Positions 36,760 through 45,327 are shown, counted from the stretch's first letter. The stretch: DNA of 64,000 nt from an uncultured Clostridia bacterium (GCA_944384705.1 CALWUI010000027.1:1-64000), one strand, 5' to 3'. Numbers and translations are program-made. The notes: generated by a model from the letters alone, not told the origin.

Positions 36760-38097
36760 TTATTTTAATCCATAAATAATTGTTTTAGCCATGTAGTCAA
36801 TCATAGTATCCGTCATTCCAGGATAAATTCCAACCCAAAAGGTATCATTCATAATTCTGTTGGTATTTTTAAGATCTCCCACGACTCTATAGCCACACTT
36901 AGATTTTCTTAGCTCATCAAAGCAAGGATGCTTTATAATATTTCCGGCAAATAACATTCTTGTCTGCACGCCGTGACTTTCGATATAATTAACAAGAGAA
37001 TTTCGATTGATGCCATCTTTGCAAGTGATCAAAAATCCAAACCAACTTGGGTCTGAGTTTGGAGCAGCTTCGGGCAAAATCAATTTATCCGAAACCTGAT
37101 CTAAAGCTTTTTTTAGTCGTTTAAAGTTATGCTTTCTCCGTTCAATAAAGCTCGATAATTTTTCTAACTGAGCGCAGCCGATAGCCGCTTGCATGTCTGT
37201 GGCTTTAAGGTTATATCCAAAATTAGAGTACACATACTTGTGATCATAACCAAAAGGCAACTCGCCGTACTGTTTATCAAAACGGTGATGACACATATTG
37301 TCCATACCAGATTTACAGATGCAATCGCGCCCCCAATCGCGCATAGATCGGATTATTTTAGCAAGCAGAGGCTCACTAGTATAAACTGCGCCACCCTCTC
37401 CCATAGTCATGTGGTGCGGAGGATAAAAGCTTGAAGTTCCGATATCTCCTATTGAACCAGTAAATTTTTCTTTGCCATCTATAGTATATTTTGAACCTAA
37501 AGCATCACAATTATCTTCAATTAACCAGAGATTATACTTTTTACAAAAAGACTTCACAGCTTTCAAGTCAAAAGGATTGCCTAAAGTGTGAGCCAACATA
37601 ACTGCTTTTGTTTTTGAAGATAAAGCTTCTTCGAGCATAGATACATCTATATTATACTGAGGAATATTCACATCAACAAAAACAGGCACAGCTCCAAATT
37701 GAATGATAGGCGTAATGGTAGTAGGAAATCCTGCAGCCAAAGTAATAACTTCATCTCCACGCTTTATAGCCCGCTGCTCCAAAAGCGGAGACGTTAACGT
37801 CATAAAAGCGAGCAGATTAGCTGAAGACCCAGAATTTACAAGTGCACAAAACTTTACTCCTAAAAATTCAGCAAATTTCTGTTCAAATTTTTCGGTATAT
37901 CTTCCCGAAGTTAACCAAAACTCCAAAGCACTATCCACAAGATTTACCATCTCACTGCTGTCATAAACTCGCTTAGCATACGATATTTTGGGGTTTAACT
38001 CATCAAAAGTTTTTTTATTATGATAGGTTTTGCAATAAACATCAACCATATCTAAAATTTTTTTTCTAGCTTGTTGTTCAGACATATTATCAAACAT
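36760..38097 (-). CDS. rfbH: CDP-4-keto-6-deoxyglucose 3-dehydrase (E1/DdhC/RfbH)
   Basis: The 445-residue PMP-dependent dehydrase removes the C3 hydroxyl of CDP-4-keto-6-deoxyglucose. The lysine that binds PLP in aminotransferase relatives is replaced by His (SFYPPHHMTMGEGG, about His228-229), the diagnostic change of E1. Cys197, Cys259, Cys261 and Cys269 reproduce the C-xn-C-x-C-x7-C pattern of its [2Fe-2S] cluster. Its usual iron-sulfur flavin reductase E3 (DdhD/RfbI) is not in the window. AGGAG before ATG 38097. A perfect 41-bp piece of this gene (36819-36859) recurs at 51792-51832. Confidence 0.93.
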   Translation of the reverse strand: MFDNMSEQQARKKILDMVDVYCKTYHNKKTFDELNPKISYAKRVYDSSEMVNLVDSALEFWLTSGRYTEKFEQKFAEFLGVKFCALVNSGSSANLLAFMTLTSPLLEQRAIKRGDEVITLAAGFPTTITPIIQFGAVPVFVDVNIPQYNIDVSMLEEALSSKTKAVMLAHTLGNPFDLKAVKSFCKKYNLWLIEDNCDALGSKYTIDGKEKFTGSIGDIGTSSFYPPHHMTMGEGGAVYTSEPLLAKIIRSMRDWGRDCICKSGMDNMCHHRFDKQYGELPFGYDHKYVYSNFGYNLKATDMQAAIGCAQLEKLSSFIERRKHNFKRLKKALDQVSDKLILPEAAPNSDPSWFGFLITCKDGINRNSLVNYIESHGVQTRMLFAGNIIKHPCFDELRKSKCGYRVVGDLKNTNRIMNDTFWVGIYPGMTDTMIDYMAKTIIYGLK

Positions 38098-38106
38098 AAA
38101 AAACTC

Positions 38107-39177
38107 CTATTTTTTATTTAAAAACTCATAAATTTGTGCATTCATAACTTTTACAACATCCTGACCAGAAATATACGCTTTAGTCCAATCGGCAGTTTTT
38201 TCAACAGCTGTTTCAATCTTCCATCTTGGGCTCCAATTAAATATTTTTTTTATTTTTGAACAGTCCAGTTTCAAAAAATTTGCCTCATGTGGGCCAGCAG
38301 ATTGTTGCACTATAGTTTTTATTTTATTATCCATTTTCTCACAAAACAGACGAACCAATTCTCCTGTAGTTATACAGTCACACTCATCTGGGCCAACATT
38401 ATAATACCCAGCATAACCTTTATCTTCATACTGTTTTTGAGCAATCATTAAATAAACAAAAATAGGTTCCAAAACATGCTGATAAGGCCGAATTGACTTA
38501 GGATTTCTAATAATAACCTCCTCATTTTTTAAAGCAGCTCTAACACAATCTGGAATAATTCTATCCGGTGCAAAATCTCCACCACCTATAACATTGCCAG
38601 CTCTGGCAGTAGAGATAGCAACGTTGTCATCTGCAAAAAACGAAGATCTATAACTATGAGTAACTAACTCCGAACAAGATTTCGAATTAGAATAAGGATC
38701 GAACCCATCTAGGGGCTCAGTCTCTCGATATCCCCACTCCCATTCATTATTTTTATAAACCTTATCCGTCGTAACGTTAACAAACGATTTTACCGTTTTA
38801 GATGCCCGAATACACTCCAAAATATTTACAGTCCCCATTACATTTGTCTCGTAAGTATACCGCGGTTCTTTGTAGCCATCGCGAACAATAGGTTGAGCTG
38901 CCAAATGCAAGACAATTTCAGGGTTTGCCTTTTCGAAAGCAACTTTAAGCAAAGAGAAATCTCTAATATCTCCAACAATAGAATTTATTCTCGACTCAAT
39001 TTTAAGCAAGTCAAAAAGATTAGGCTGTGTTGGCGGCGAAAGAGAATAACCTGTAACGTGTGCACCAAGGTCTACAAGAATTTTACAAAGCCAAGAACCT
39101 TTAAATCCGGTGTAACCGGTTATAAAAACATTTTTCCCTTTATAAAAATTCAAATTCTCAAACAATGAAAATATCAC
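38107..39177 (-). CDS. rfbG: CDP-glucose 4,6-dehydratase
   Basis: The 356-residue extended SDR makes CDP-4-keto-6-deoxyglucose. It has the NAD loop GYTGFKGSWL, the TTDKVY segment and the active-site Y-S-N-S-K, plus GNVIGGGDFAPDRIIPDC. GTG at 39177 overlaps the stop of the cytidylyltransferase gene (GTGA) and gives the family length; the longer frame from 39228 would run about 50 bp into that gene. Tight coupling indicates the two enzymes are made together. Confidence 0.93.
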   Translation of the reverse strand: MIFSLFENLNFYKGKNVFITGYTGFKGSWLCKILVDLGAHVTGYSLSPPTQPNLFDLLKIESRINSIVGDIRDFSLLKVAFEKANPEIVLHLAAQPIVRDGYKEPRYTYETNVMGTVNILECIRASKTVKSFVNVTTDKVYKNNEWEWGYRETEPLDGFDPYSNSKSCSELVTHSYRSSFFADDNVAISTARAGNVIGGGDFAPDRIIPDCVRAALKNEEVIIRNPKSIRPYQHVLEPIFVYLMIAQKQYEDKGYAGYYNVGPDECDCITTGELVRLFCEKMDNKIKTIVQQSAGPHEANFLKLDCSKIKKIFNWSPRWKIETAVEKTADWTKAYISGQDVVKVMNAQIYEFLNKK

Positions 39178-39950
39178 CAAACTTTCCAAGGTGCATTGCC
39201 ACTGGACCACAATTCTTCTAGCTGACATTTATCTCGTTGTGTATCCATACACTGCCAAAATCCATTATGTTTAAAAGCTTTTAGTTCACCCATTTGTGCA
39301 ACAGTTTCTAATGGTTCTTGTTCAAAAACCGTGCTATCACCATCGATAAAATCAAAAATCTGGGGATTAAGCACCATAAAGCCACCATTTATAACACTGC
39401 CATCATCATGTTTTTTCTCTCTGAATGATCTAATAGTATTTTCTTTTTCATCTATATCTAAAACGCCGAACCTTTGGCCAACATTCACAGCTGTCATGGT
39501 AGCTATTTTTCCATGAGATTTATGAAATTTAACAAGTTCAGCTATATTAACGTCGGAGACACCATCTCCATAAGTGAGCATAAAAGGTGTGTTATCCACG
39601 TATTTTTCAATACGCTTAATTCTACCACCAGTCATTGTATTAAGTCCAGTATCCACCAAAGTAACCTTCCAGGGCTCAGCAAAGTTATTGTGCAAGATCA
39701 TGTCGTTATTGTTGGCAAAATCGAAAGTTACATCGCTTGAGTGAAGATAATAATTTGCAAAATACTCCTTTATCATATGTGCCTTGTATCCGCAACAAAT
39801 AATAAATTCATTAAAATTATATTTAGAATATAACTTCATTATATGCCAAAGAATAGGCTTGCCGCCTATTTCTATCATAGGTTTAGGGCGCAAGTGACTC
39901 TCTTCAGAAATTCTAGTTCCGAAGCCACCAGCTAAAATAACAACTTTCAT
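39174..39950 (-). CDS. rfbF: Glucose-1-phosphate cytidylyltransferase
   Basis: The 258-residue nucleotidyltransferase makes CDP-glucose, the committed step of CDP-dideoxysugar synthesis. Features: the nucleotide-binding VILAGGFGTRISEES and RPKPMIEIGGKPILWHIM at the N-terminus, TYGDGVSDV with metal-binding Asp near 130, and the C-terminal GFWQCMDTQRDK. AAAGGAG is 11 bp before ATG 39950. It is the first gene of the cluster; a clear promoter was not found in the 155 bp between it and rsmA. Confidence 0.95.
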   Translation of the reverse strand: MKVVILAGGFGTRISEESHLRPKPMIEIGGKPILWHIMKLYSKYNFNEFIICCGYKAHMIKEYFANYYLHSSDVTFDFANNNDMILHNNFAEPWKVTLVDTGLNTMTGGRIKRIEKYVDNTPFMLTYGDGVSDVNIAELVKFHKSHGKIATMTAVNVGQRFGVLDIDEKENTIRSFREKKHDDGSVINGGFMVLNPQIFDFIDGDSTVFEQEPLETVAQMGELKAFKHNGFWQCMDTQRDKCQLEELWSSGNAPWKVW

Positions 39951-40105
39951 AATGCAAAAGGCTCCTTTTAGTGAAGAATAAAAACCTAAAAAAACGAAAT
40001 TTTTTTGCTCAAAATTATAAATTAAACATTAAAACACTTATTTATTAATTTATCATAAGAGCCATTTTACAAGTAAATATGTGTAAGATTTTCACGTACC
40101 TGCAT

Positions 40106-40972
40106 CTATTGATTAAAATGCTTATAAAGAAAATTAGACAGCTTGGCGAACTGTTCAATAGACAAATTTTCGGCTCTGCTAGATGAAGAAATATTCAAAA
40201 TTTTAAGGGCCTTTATAAGAATATCTTTTGATAAATTTAAATTATGGTTTAACGAGTTAATTAGAGTTTTTCTTCGCTGCAAAAAAGCGCTCTTTACAAT
40301 TTTAAAAAATAATTCTTCATTTAGAACCTCACAAACTGGAGTTTTTCTTACAATCAACCTTATAACGGCAGAATCTACTTTTGGGGTAGGCATAAAACTA
40401 CCTCTTTTTACAAAAAAGAGGAGTTCTGGCTTAGCATAATAATTGATTGCAACACTAATGCTGCTAGAGTTTTTTTGCCCAGCTCCGGCACAGATTCGCT
40501 GAGCAACTTCTTTTTGAACCATAACAGTAATTGAATTTAGGTTTAGTTTTGTCTCGAGTAACCTCATTAAAACCGGTGATGTTATGTAATATGGCAAGTT
40601 AGCACAAACAACCACATCCATACCCAAAAATTCACTATCAAACAAACTTTTTAAATTAATTTTCATGATATCGTCGTTAATAATTTTTACATTTTCAAAA
40701 TCAGATAAAGTTTCGCTTAAAACCGGAATCAAACGTTTGTCGATTTCTATTGCAACAACTTTTGTTGCTTTTTTAGCAAGTTCACAGGTCAAAACGCCAA
40801 TGCCAGGGCCTATCTCGAGTACGGCAGTATTTTCTTCTATACCACACATTTCGGCCATTTTAGGACAAACATTCGGGTTAATTAAAAAATTTTGACCAAA
40901 AGCTTTAGAGAAATTAAATCCATACTTTATTAATATTTGTTTTATTGTTCCAATATCCGTTAATCTTTTCAT
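40106..40972 (-). CDS. rsmA: 16S rRNA (A1518/A1519-N6) dimethyltransferase
   Basis: The 288-residue KsgA/RsmA enzyme dimethylates two adjacent adenines near the 3' end of 16S rRNA during small-subunit assembly. SAM-binding motif I is VLEIGPGIGVLTCEL, the catalytic N-L-P-Y is in ANLPYYITSPV, and GQNFLINPNV is a typical N-terminal stretch. GGAGAG precedes ATG 40972. It is divergent from the dCMP deaminase gene. Confidence 0.95.
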   Translation of the reverse strand: MKRLTDIGTIKQILIKYGFNFSKAFGQNFLINPNVCPKMAEMCGIEENTAVLEIGPGIGVLTCELAKKATKVVAIEIDKRLIPVLSETLSDFENVKIINDDIMKINLKSLFDSEFLGMDVVVCANLPYYITSPVLMRLLETKLNLNSITVMVQKEVAQRICAGAGQKNSSSISVAINYYAKPELLFFVKRGSFMPTPKVDSAVIRLIVRKTPVCEVLNEELFFKIVKSAFLQRRKTLINSLNHNLNLSKDILIKALKILNISSSSRAENLSIEQFAKLSNFLYKHFNQ

Positions 40973-41012
40973 GTGTTCTCTCCGATAAAAAACTTACTCT
41001 AATAGAAAGAAT

Positions 41013-41041
41013 TTGATTAAAATAAAAAAATAATCTATAAT
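41013..41041 (+). promoter_or_regulatory. Promoter upstream of the dCMP deaminase gene
   Basis: TTGATT (41013-41018), 17-bp spacer and perfect TATAAT (41036-41041), 27 bp before the TTG start. Probably drives dCMP deaminase, the FUSC-like gene and galU. Confidence 0.7.
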
Positions 41042-41067
41042 ATTTTATTATATCAGGAGGAAAATTT

Positions 41068-41562
41068 TTGACAATGAATAGAATTAATAAAGAAAATTAT
41101 TATTTGGATATTGCTCAAACGGTTCTAGAACGGGGCACTTGTTTGCGACGAAATTTTGGCGCAATTATAGTAAAAAATGATCAGATAATATCCTCGGGAT
41201 ATACGGGAGCACCAAGAGGACGACAGAATTGTATAGATATAGGTAGATGTACACGAGAAGTTTTGCAGATTCCTCGAGGAGAAAGATATGAATTATGTCG
41301 ATCAGTTCATGCCGAAGCCAATGCAATTATCCACGCGGCAAGAAACGATATGTTAGGCTCAACACTATATCTTGTGGGCAGAGAGGTTAATACTGGAGAA
41401 TATGTAAAAAACACCTGTTCGTGTTCCATGTGCAAGCGGCTCATTATAAATGCTGGAATTAGTTATGTTGTTGTTCGCATAGATAAAACAAATTTTAGAA
41501 TAATCGATGTAAACGATTGGGTAAAAGAGGATGAATCTTTAATAGGAAAGAAAGGATATTAA
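41068..41562 (+). CDS. dCMP deaminase (ComEB-like)
   Basis: The 164-residue zinc deaminase converts dCMP to dUMP for dTMP synthesis. The zinc site is formed by HAEANAI and CSCSMCKR, and GCNFG-like and GAPRG loops surround the substrate. TTG at 41068 sits 7 bp after AGGAGG and is favoured over ATG at 41074 by spacing. Family members include Bacillus ComEB, although a role in competence is not implied. Confidence 0.9.
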   Translation: MTMNRINKENYYLDIAQTVLERGTCLRRNFGAIIVKNDQIISSGYTGAPRGRQNCIDIGRCTREVLQIPRGERYELCRSVHAEANAIIHAARNDMLGSTLYLVGREVNTGEYVKNTCSCSMCKRLIINAGISYVVVRIDKTNFRIIDVNDWVKEDESLIGKKGY

Positions 41563-41582
41563 TTTTTTGCAGGAGTTTTTTT

Positions 41583-42077
41583 ATGAATAAAAAATACAAA
41601 TTAGGCTTAAGAGCGATAAAAACGGCAATATCGGTCTTTTTATGTTTGTTGATTGCATTTATTTTTAACCGCACAGACACTTTATTTGCAAGCATTGCAG
41701 CAATAATCTGTTTGCAGCCAACTTATAATGAGACATTTAACTCTGGTCTACAGCGGCTTGTAGGCACGTTAATTGGAGGCGTAGTTGGTTATTTGATACT
41801 TCTAGCAATCTACAAATTGCCTTTTAAAGAGATAACCACATTGTTTGTTGCACCCATCGCTATTTTGACCGTTATTTACATTTGTAATGTGATAAATCAG
41901 CCTTCTTCTGTGAGTATATCGTGTATAGTGGTTCTTAGTGTTGTTATGTGGCCAAACGGCAATATTTCTGATTCTTTTTTATATGTTGTAAACCGAGTGC
42001 TTGATACAAGTATGGGAATTGTTGTAGCTATGCTAGTAAACAGATTTACTTTTGTAAAACATAGCATAAAGGGTTAG
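41583..42077 (+). CDS. FUSC/ArAE-like membrane protein
   Basis: A 164-residue membrane protein with about five helices. It starts LGLRAIKTAISVFLCLLIA and includes ASIAAIICLQPTYNETFNSGLQRLVGTLIGG, the conserved core of the aromatic-acid-exporter/FUSC family (DUF939-like). Family members may export small organic acids; the long cytoplasmic domain of larger relatives is absent. Stands 20 bp after the dCMP deaminase gene. Confidence 0.75.
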   Translation: MNKKYKLGLRAIKTAISVFLCLLIAFIFNRTDTLFASIAAIICLQPTYNETFNSGLQRLVGTLIGGVVGYLILLAIYKLPFKEITTLFVAPIAILTVIYICNVINQPSSVSISCIVVLSVVMWPNGNISDSFLYVVNRVLDTSMGIVVAMLVNRFTFVKHSIKG

Positions 42078-42165
42078 CACTATTGATGTTGACTTTAAAT
42101 TGATTTATAATTCTTTTTATTTTTATGTAGAGTTTAAAAATTTATTATTAAATTTGGAGGCCAAT

Positions 42166-43035
42166 GTGAAGATAACCAAAGCTGTAATACCTGCTGCTGG
42201 CTTAGGAACAAGAGTTTTGCCTGCAACCAAAGCTTTACCAAAAGAAATATTTCCGATAGTCGATAAGCCAGCAATTCAATATATAGTAGAAGAAGCTGCT
42301 GCTTCTGGAATAACCGATATATTAATAGTTACAAACCGAGGTAAAGAGCTAATAGAAAATCATTTTGATAGAGAACCAGAACTGGAGCAACGTCTTTTGC
42401 AGAACAATAAAATTGGGATGCTAAATGAGGTTGTAAATATATCCAAACTAGCAAATATTTATTTTATACGTCAGAAAGAAACATTGGGGTTGGGCCATGC
42501 GGTGAGCTGTGCACGTTCTTTTGTGGGCAACGAGCCTTTTGCTGTGCTTTATGGCGACGATGTGATTATCGGAGAAGATCCGGCTTGTGCGCAGCTTATC
42601 CGCGCGTATGAAGAGTATGGTAGAGCGGTTTTAGGAATAAACAAAGTTTCTTATGAAGATATTTCTAAATATAGTTCGCTAAAGGTAGAAAACATTAAAG
42701 AGAATGTTTTTTACTGTTCAGACATGATTGAAAAACCAGGAAAAGATGAAATTATGTCACTGTATTCTATATTAGGGCGATGTGTTTTAACACCGGATAT
42801 TTTTGATATTCTTAAAACAATTAAGCCTGGCTCTGGAGGAGAAATTCAGTTGACAGATGCAATGAAAGTTCTGGCAAATACTACGGGAATGACAGCGGTT
42901 GAATTTACTGGAGTCCGTTATGATATGGGCAATAAATTAGGAATTATGAAAGCTTGCACAGAAGTTGCTCTGAGTCATCCAGAGATTGGACCAGATTTTA
43001 AAAAATACTTAAAAAAGCTAGTATGTGAAATATAA
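42166..43035 (+). CDS. galU: UTP--glucose-1-phosphate uridylyltransferase
   Basis: The 289-residue enzyme makes UDP-glucose for wall polymers and glycolipids, including likely substrates of the GT4 enzyme at 62396. It has AVIPAAGLGTRVLPATKALPKEIFPI at the N-terminus and IVEEAAASGI, with LYGDDVI near residue 125 and EKPG/GRCVLTPDIF later. GTG at 42166 follows GGAGG at 42156-42160. A terminator follows. Confidence 0.94.
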   Translation: MKITKAVIPAAGLGTRVLPATKALPKEIFPIVDKPAIQYIVEEAAASGITDILIVTNRGKELIENHFDREPELEQRLLQNNKIGMLNEVVNISKLANIYFIRQKETLGLGHAVSCARSFVGNEPFAVLYGDDVIIGEDPACAQLIRAYEEYGRAVLGINKVSYEDISKYSSLKVENIKENVFYCSDMIEKPGKDEIMSLYSILGRCVLTPDIFDILKTIKPGSGGEIQLTDAMKVLANTTGMTAVEFTGVRYDMGNKLGIMKACTEVALSHPEIGPDFKKYLKKLVCEI

Positions 43036-43050
43036 AAATTGCGAATAAAA

Positions 43051-43086
43051 AAGGTGTCATCAAAACTAGATGATACCTTTATTTTT
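43051..43086. terminator. Bidirectional terminator between galU and the SpoIIQ-like gene
   Basis: AAGGTGTCATC (43051-43061) pairs with GATGATACCTT (43069-43079), with one wobble pair and a 7-nt loop. It is flanked by TATTTTTTA on the plus strand and T6 on the minus strand. Confidence 0.88.
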
Positions 43087-43112
43087 TATAAATAAGCTAG
43101 AATCTAGAAGTT

Positions 43113-43847
43113 TTAGCCTAAAACTTCGACAGGATCAACAAATTTGCCATCTTTTTTAATAGACAGATGTAGATGGTATCCATCAGCTGATTCGCTAGGA
43201 ATGTTGTTAATTGAAGCAATTTCTTGGCCGGCTTCAACTTTGTCATCAACGTTGACTAAAGTTGTTTCGCCAAGGCCAGAATAATATGCAGTGAATCCAC
43301 CATCGTGCTCAATAACCATAGTGGGACCAAGCATTGCATCGTTAAATATTTCTTTAACCTTACCGCTTGTTATAGATTTTACTTTACTCCCTTGTTCAGC
43401 TGCAAGATCGATTCCATTGTGAACGCGCCAATCGTTTAAAGTTTTAGAAAAAACAGGATTTTCTCCGCTGTACTTTTTAATAATATTTTTAGAAGTAGGA
43501 TAAACTATAACTCCACTGGCTTCAGCGTTTGTAGAGATAGATTTTTGATCTTTATCAGAAGGTTTTCTTTGGACATTGGCTTTTGTTTGAGAAGGAATAG
43601 ATTTTTTTTCTTTTTTTTCGTTTGTTGCACTCTTATTTGAATTTTTGGAATAAGTCTGGTATTTTTGTTGAGTTTTAGAAGCAGTCAAGTCTTCGTCAAC
43701 GCCGGCAAATCGCACAATACTGTCGTAGGTAGTATAGGCAGCAACGCCAACGGCTAGGATACAAATTCCTAAAGCTACATAAAAGTGCAAACCTTTCTTT
43801 TTATTTTTTTCTTTTTCTTTTGGATTTTTTATTTTTATTTCGTTCAT
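43113..43847 (-). CDS. spoIIQ: SpoIIQ-like M23 peptidase-family membrane protein
   Basis: A 244-residue protein with a Lys-rich cytoplasmic start, one membrane helix (about 22-40), a Lys/Ser/Gln-rich linker and a C-terminal LytM/M23 domain (about 130-244). The zinc ligands are retained: H-x3-D in HNGIDLAAEQG and H-x-H in YHLHLS. Size and order match forespore SpoIIQ, which joins SpoIIIAH in the engulfment zipper; clostridial forms keep the zinc site. A sigma-F-type promoter just upstream supports this. ATG at 43847 follows GGAGG. Confidence 0.78.
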   Translation of the reverse strand: MNEIKIKNPKEKEKNKKKGLHFYVALGICILAVGVAAYTTYDSIVRFAGVDEDLTASKTQQKYQTYSKNSNKSATNEKKEKKSIPSQTKANVQRKPSDKDQKSISTNAEASGVIVYPTSKNIIKKYSGENPVFSKTLNDWRVHNGIDLAAEQGSKVKSITSGKVKEIFNDAMLGPTMVIEHDGGFTAYYSGLGETTLVNVDDKVEAGQEIASINNIPSESADGYHLHLSIKKDGKFVDPVEVLG

Positions 43848-43869
43848 ATCAAACTGCACCTCCAAGTTT

Positions 43870-43898
43870 ATAATTACCTAAAAGATGCAGCAGTATGC
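43870..43898 (-). promoter_or_regulatory. Sigma-F-type promoter of the SpoIIQ-like gene
   Basis: On the minus strand, GCATA (43898-43894), a 15-bp spacer and GGTAATTAT (43878-43870) fit the forespore sigma-F pattern GYATA / GGnnAnAnT with one mismatch. No good sigma-A promoter is seen. The leader would be short, about 16-18 nt. Confidence 0.55.
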
Positions 43899-43978
43899 GT
43901 TATAGAATAAAAATTTTAATTAATTAAAAAAACAGATGGCCAGCATATTTTATAAAACGTTTAATAAGTGATATAAAA

Positions 43979-44425
43979 CTAAACACAAATTATGTCTTTA
44001 AATTTTTCAAAAGTTTTTTCACCGATTCCTGAAACGTTCATTATTTCTTCTATAGAATTAAATTTGCCTACAGAATTTCTATAATCTACAATTCTTTTAG
44101 CAATGGCAGGTCCAACGCCGGTTAATTTTTCATCTAACTCTTCAGCGGTAGCCGTGTTAATATTAACTTTGCTATTGGATGTATCTGTTGAGGGTGTATT
44201 TGTTGAATTGGGTTGAGAGGAAGAATTTTCTGAAGAATATTTTTGAGAATCTGATTCATTTGCAGAGCTTTCTGCAGAAGAAATCTCATCGGAATTAGAA
44301 TCAACATAAATTACTGCAGGAATAGATATATCCGGAATAAAAAATGCATTATAAAATAAAATTCCCGCGCAGAAGATAAGAGCAGCAATTATCAATATTT
44401 TCTCGTGGTCATATTTAATATCCAT
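43979..44425 (-). CDS. ComEA-like helix-hairpin-helix protein
   Basis: The 148-residue protein has an N-terminal membrane helix (about 10-28), a long Ser/Asn/Glu-rich linker (about 40-85) and a C-terminal double HhH DNA-binding domain (KVNINTATAEELDEKLTGVG, then IMNVSGIGEKTFEKF). This is the layout of ComEA, which holds incoming DNA at the cell surface. No comEC or pilus genes are in the window, so active DNA uptake is not shown. Confidence 0.82.
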   Translation of the reverse strand: MDIKYDHEKILIIAALIFCAGILFYNAFFIPDISIPAVIYVDSNSDEISSAESSANESDSQKYSSENSSSQPNSTNTPSTDTSNSKVNINTATAEELDEKLTGVGPAIAKRIVDYRNSVGKFNSIEEIMNVSGIGEKTFEKFKDIICV

Positions 44426-44582
44426 AAATATCCTCTCACAAACATTTTTCTACATAATTTTACAATAATTTTTTAAAATTGTAAATAAAAACAATAAATT
44501 AAGTATGAATATGGATTTAATAATCAGATAAAAATACTTTTATATTGTAATTTATTGATATTAAAAAAGAGAGGAAATAGCG

Positions 44583-45131
44583 ATGACAATTATTATATAT
44601 GGCAACAAAGAGGATACATCTTTTAGCGACGCATTGTTAGAAATTTTAGTAAGATATGGAGAAATTAAATTTCACAGTGCAAATAAAATAAAGTATATTT
44701 CTAAGCAACCACGAAGTTATAACGCTCGATTTTTTATATATGAACTAGAGGATCTTCCTTTAAATATTGATAGCGAAGGCTTATTTATTTTTAAGAAATC
44801 GTTCAAAGATTTGTGTCGTGACGAATTTCCCAAAAAATTTTTGCCAATAGTTGATGAGCAAAATATAAATGCGATAAAATGTTTAGAAAAAATAGGCAAA
44901 ATCACTGTAACTTGTGGACTTTCTGACAAAAACACGATAAGTTTTTCCAGCATTTCAGATACCGAAGCAGTCGTTACACTACAAAGATATTTAAACATAA
45001 AAGGCAAAGTAATAGAACCGCATGAATTTATTGTAAATCTTTCTAAACCATATGATCCCAATATTTTGCTAACAATCAGTGGATTGCTTCTTTTGTCAGG
45101 AATACCATCCCAAAATGGGTATAAATTTTAA
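44583..45131 (+). CDS. Conserved-looking protein of unknown function
   Basis: I do not recognise this 182-residue protein. It has no signal peptide or membrane helix. The sequence alternates short hydrophobic strands (MTIIIYGN, FFIYEL, GLFIFKK) and acidic loops, suggesting an alpha/beta cytoplasmic protein, and it ends PNILLTISGLLLLSGIPSQNGY. GAGAGG lies before ATG 44583. It stands alone between the ComEA-like gene (divergent) and tRNA-Arg (opposite strand). Confidence 0.5.
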   Translation: MTIIIYGNKEDTSFSDALLEILVRYGEIKFHSANKIKYISKQPRSYNARFFIYELEDLPLNIDSEGLFIFKKSFKDLCRDEFPKKFLPIVDEQNINAIKCLEKIGKITVTCGLSDKNTISFSSISDTEAVVTLQRYLNIKGKVIEPHEFIVNLSKPYDPNILLTISGLLLLSGIPSQNGYKF

Positions 45132-45286
45132 TCGTGAAAGATGAAAAATAAAAAGCCCACAAAAATGCGATTAAAAAAATAAGTGAGCAAATTTATAGGC
45201 AAATAATAAACAAAAAAATTAACTTTTGGTGCGAGATGCTATAAGGGGAATAAAAGCCTCAAGTGCGGGCAATAAAACAAAAAATT

Positions 45287-45323
45287 AGCGCTAGACTCTA
45301 TTGCGTAAATAAAGTCCAGCGCT
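45287..45323 (-). terminator. Terminator of tRNA-Arg
   Basis: Minus-strand AGCGCTGGACT pairs with AGTCTAGCGCT (one mismatch) around a 15-nt loop and is followed by AATTTTTTGTTTT. It starts 5 nt past the tRNA 3' end. Confidence 0.8.
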
Positions 45324-45327
45324 TCGC

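Noticed and set aside
36760..38097. Perosamine synthase or ColD-type aminotransferase/dehydrase
   Set aside because: His replaces Lys at the PLP position as in ColD, but the three clustered cysteines plus the upstream Cys fit the iron-sulfur-containing E1/DdhC, and the CDP-glucose genes adjoin it.
41068..44425. A competence locus (ComEB-like and ComEA-like genes close together)
   Set aside because: They lie on opposite strands about 2.4 kb apart with galU and a sporulation gene between, and no comEC or pilus genes are present; ComEB-like dCMP deaminase has a housekeeping role.
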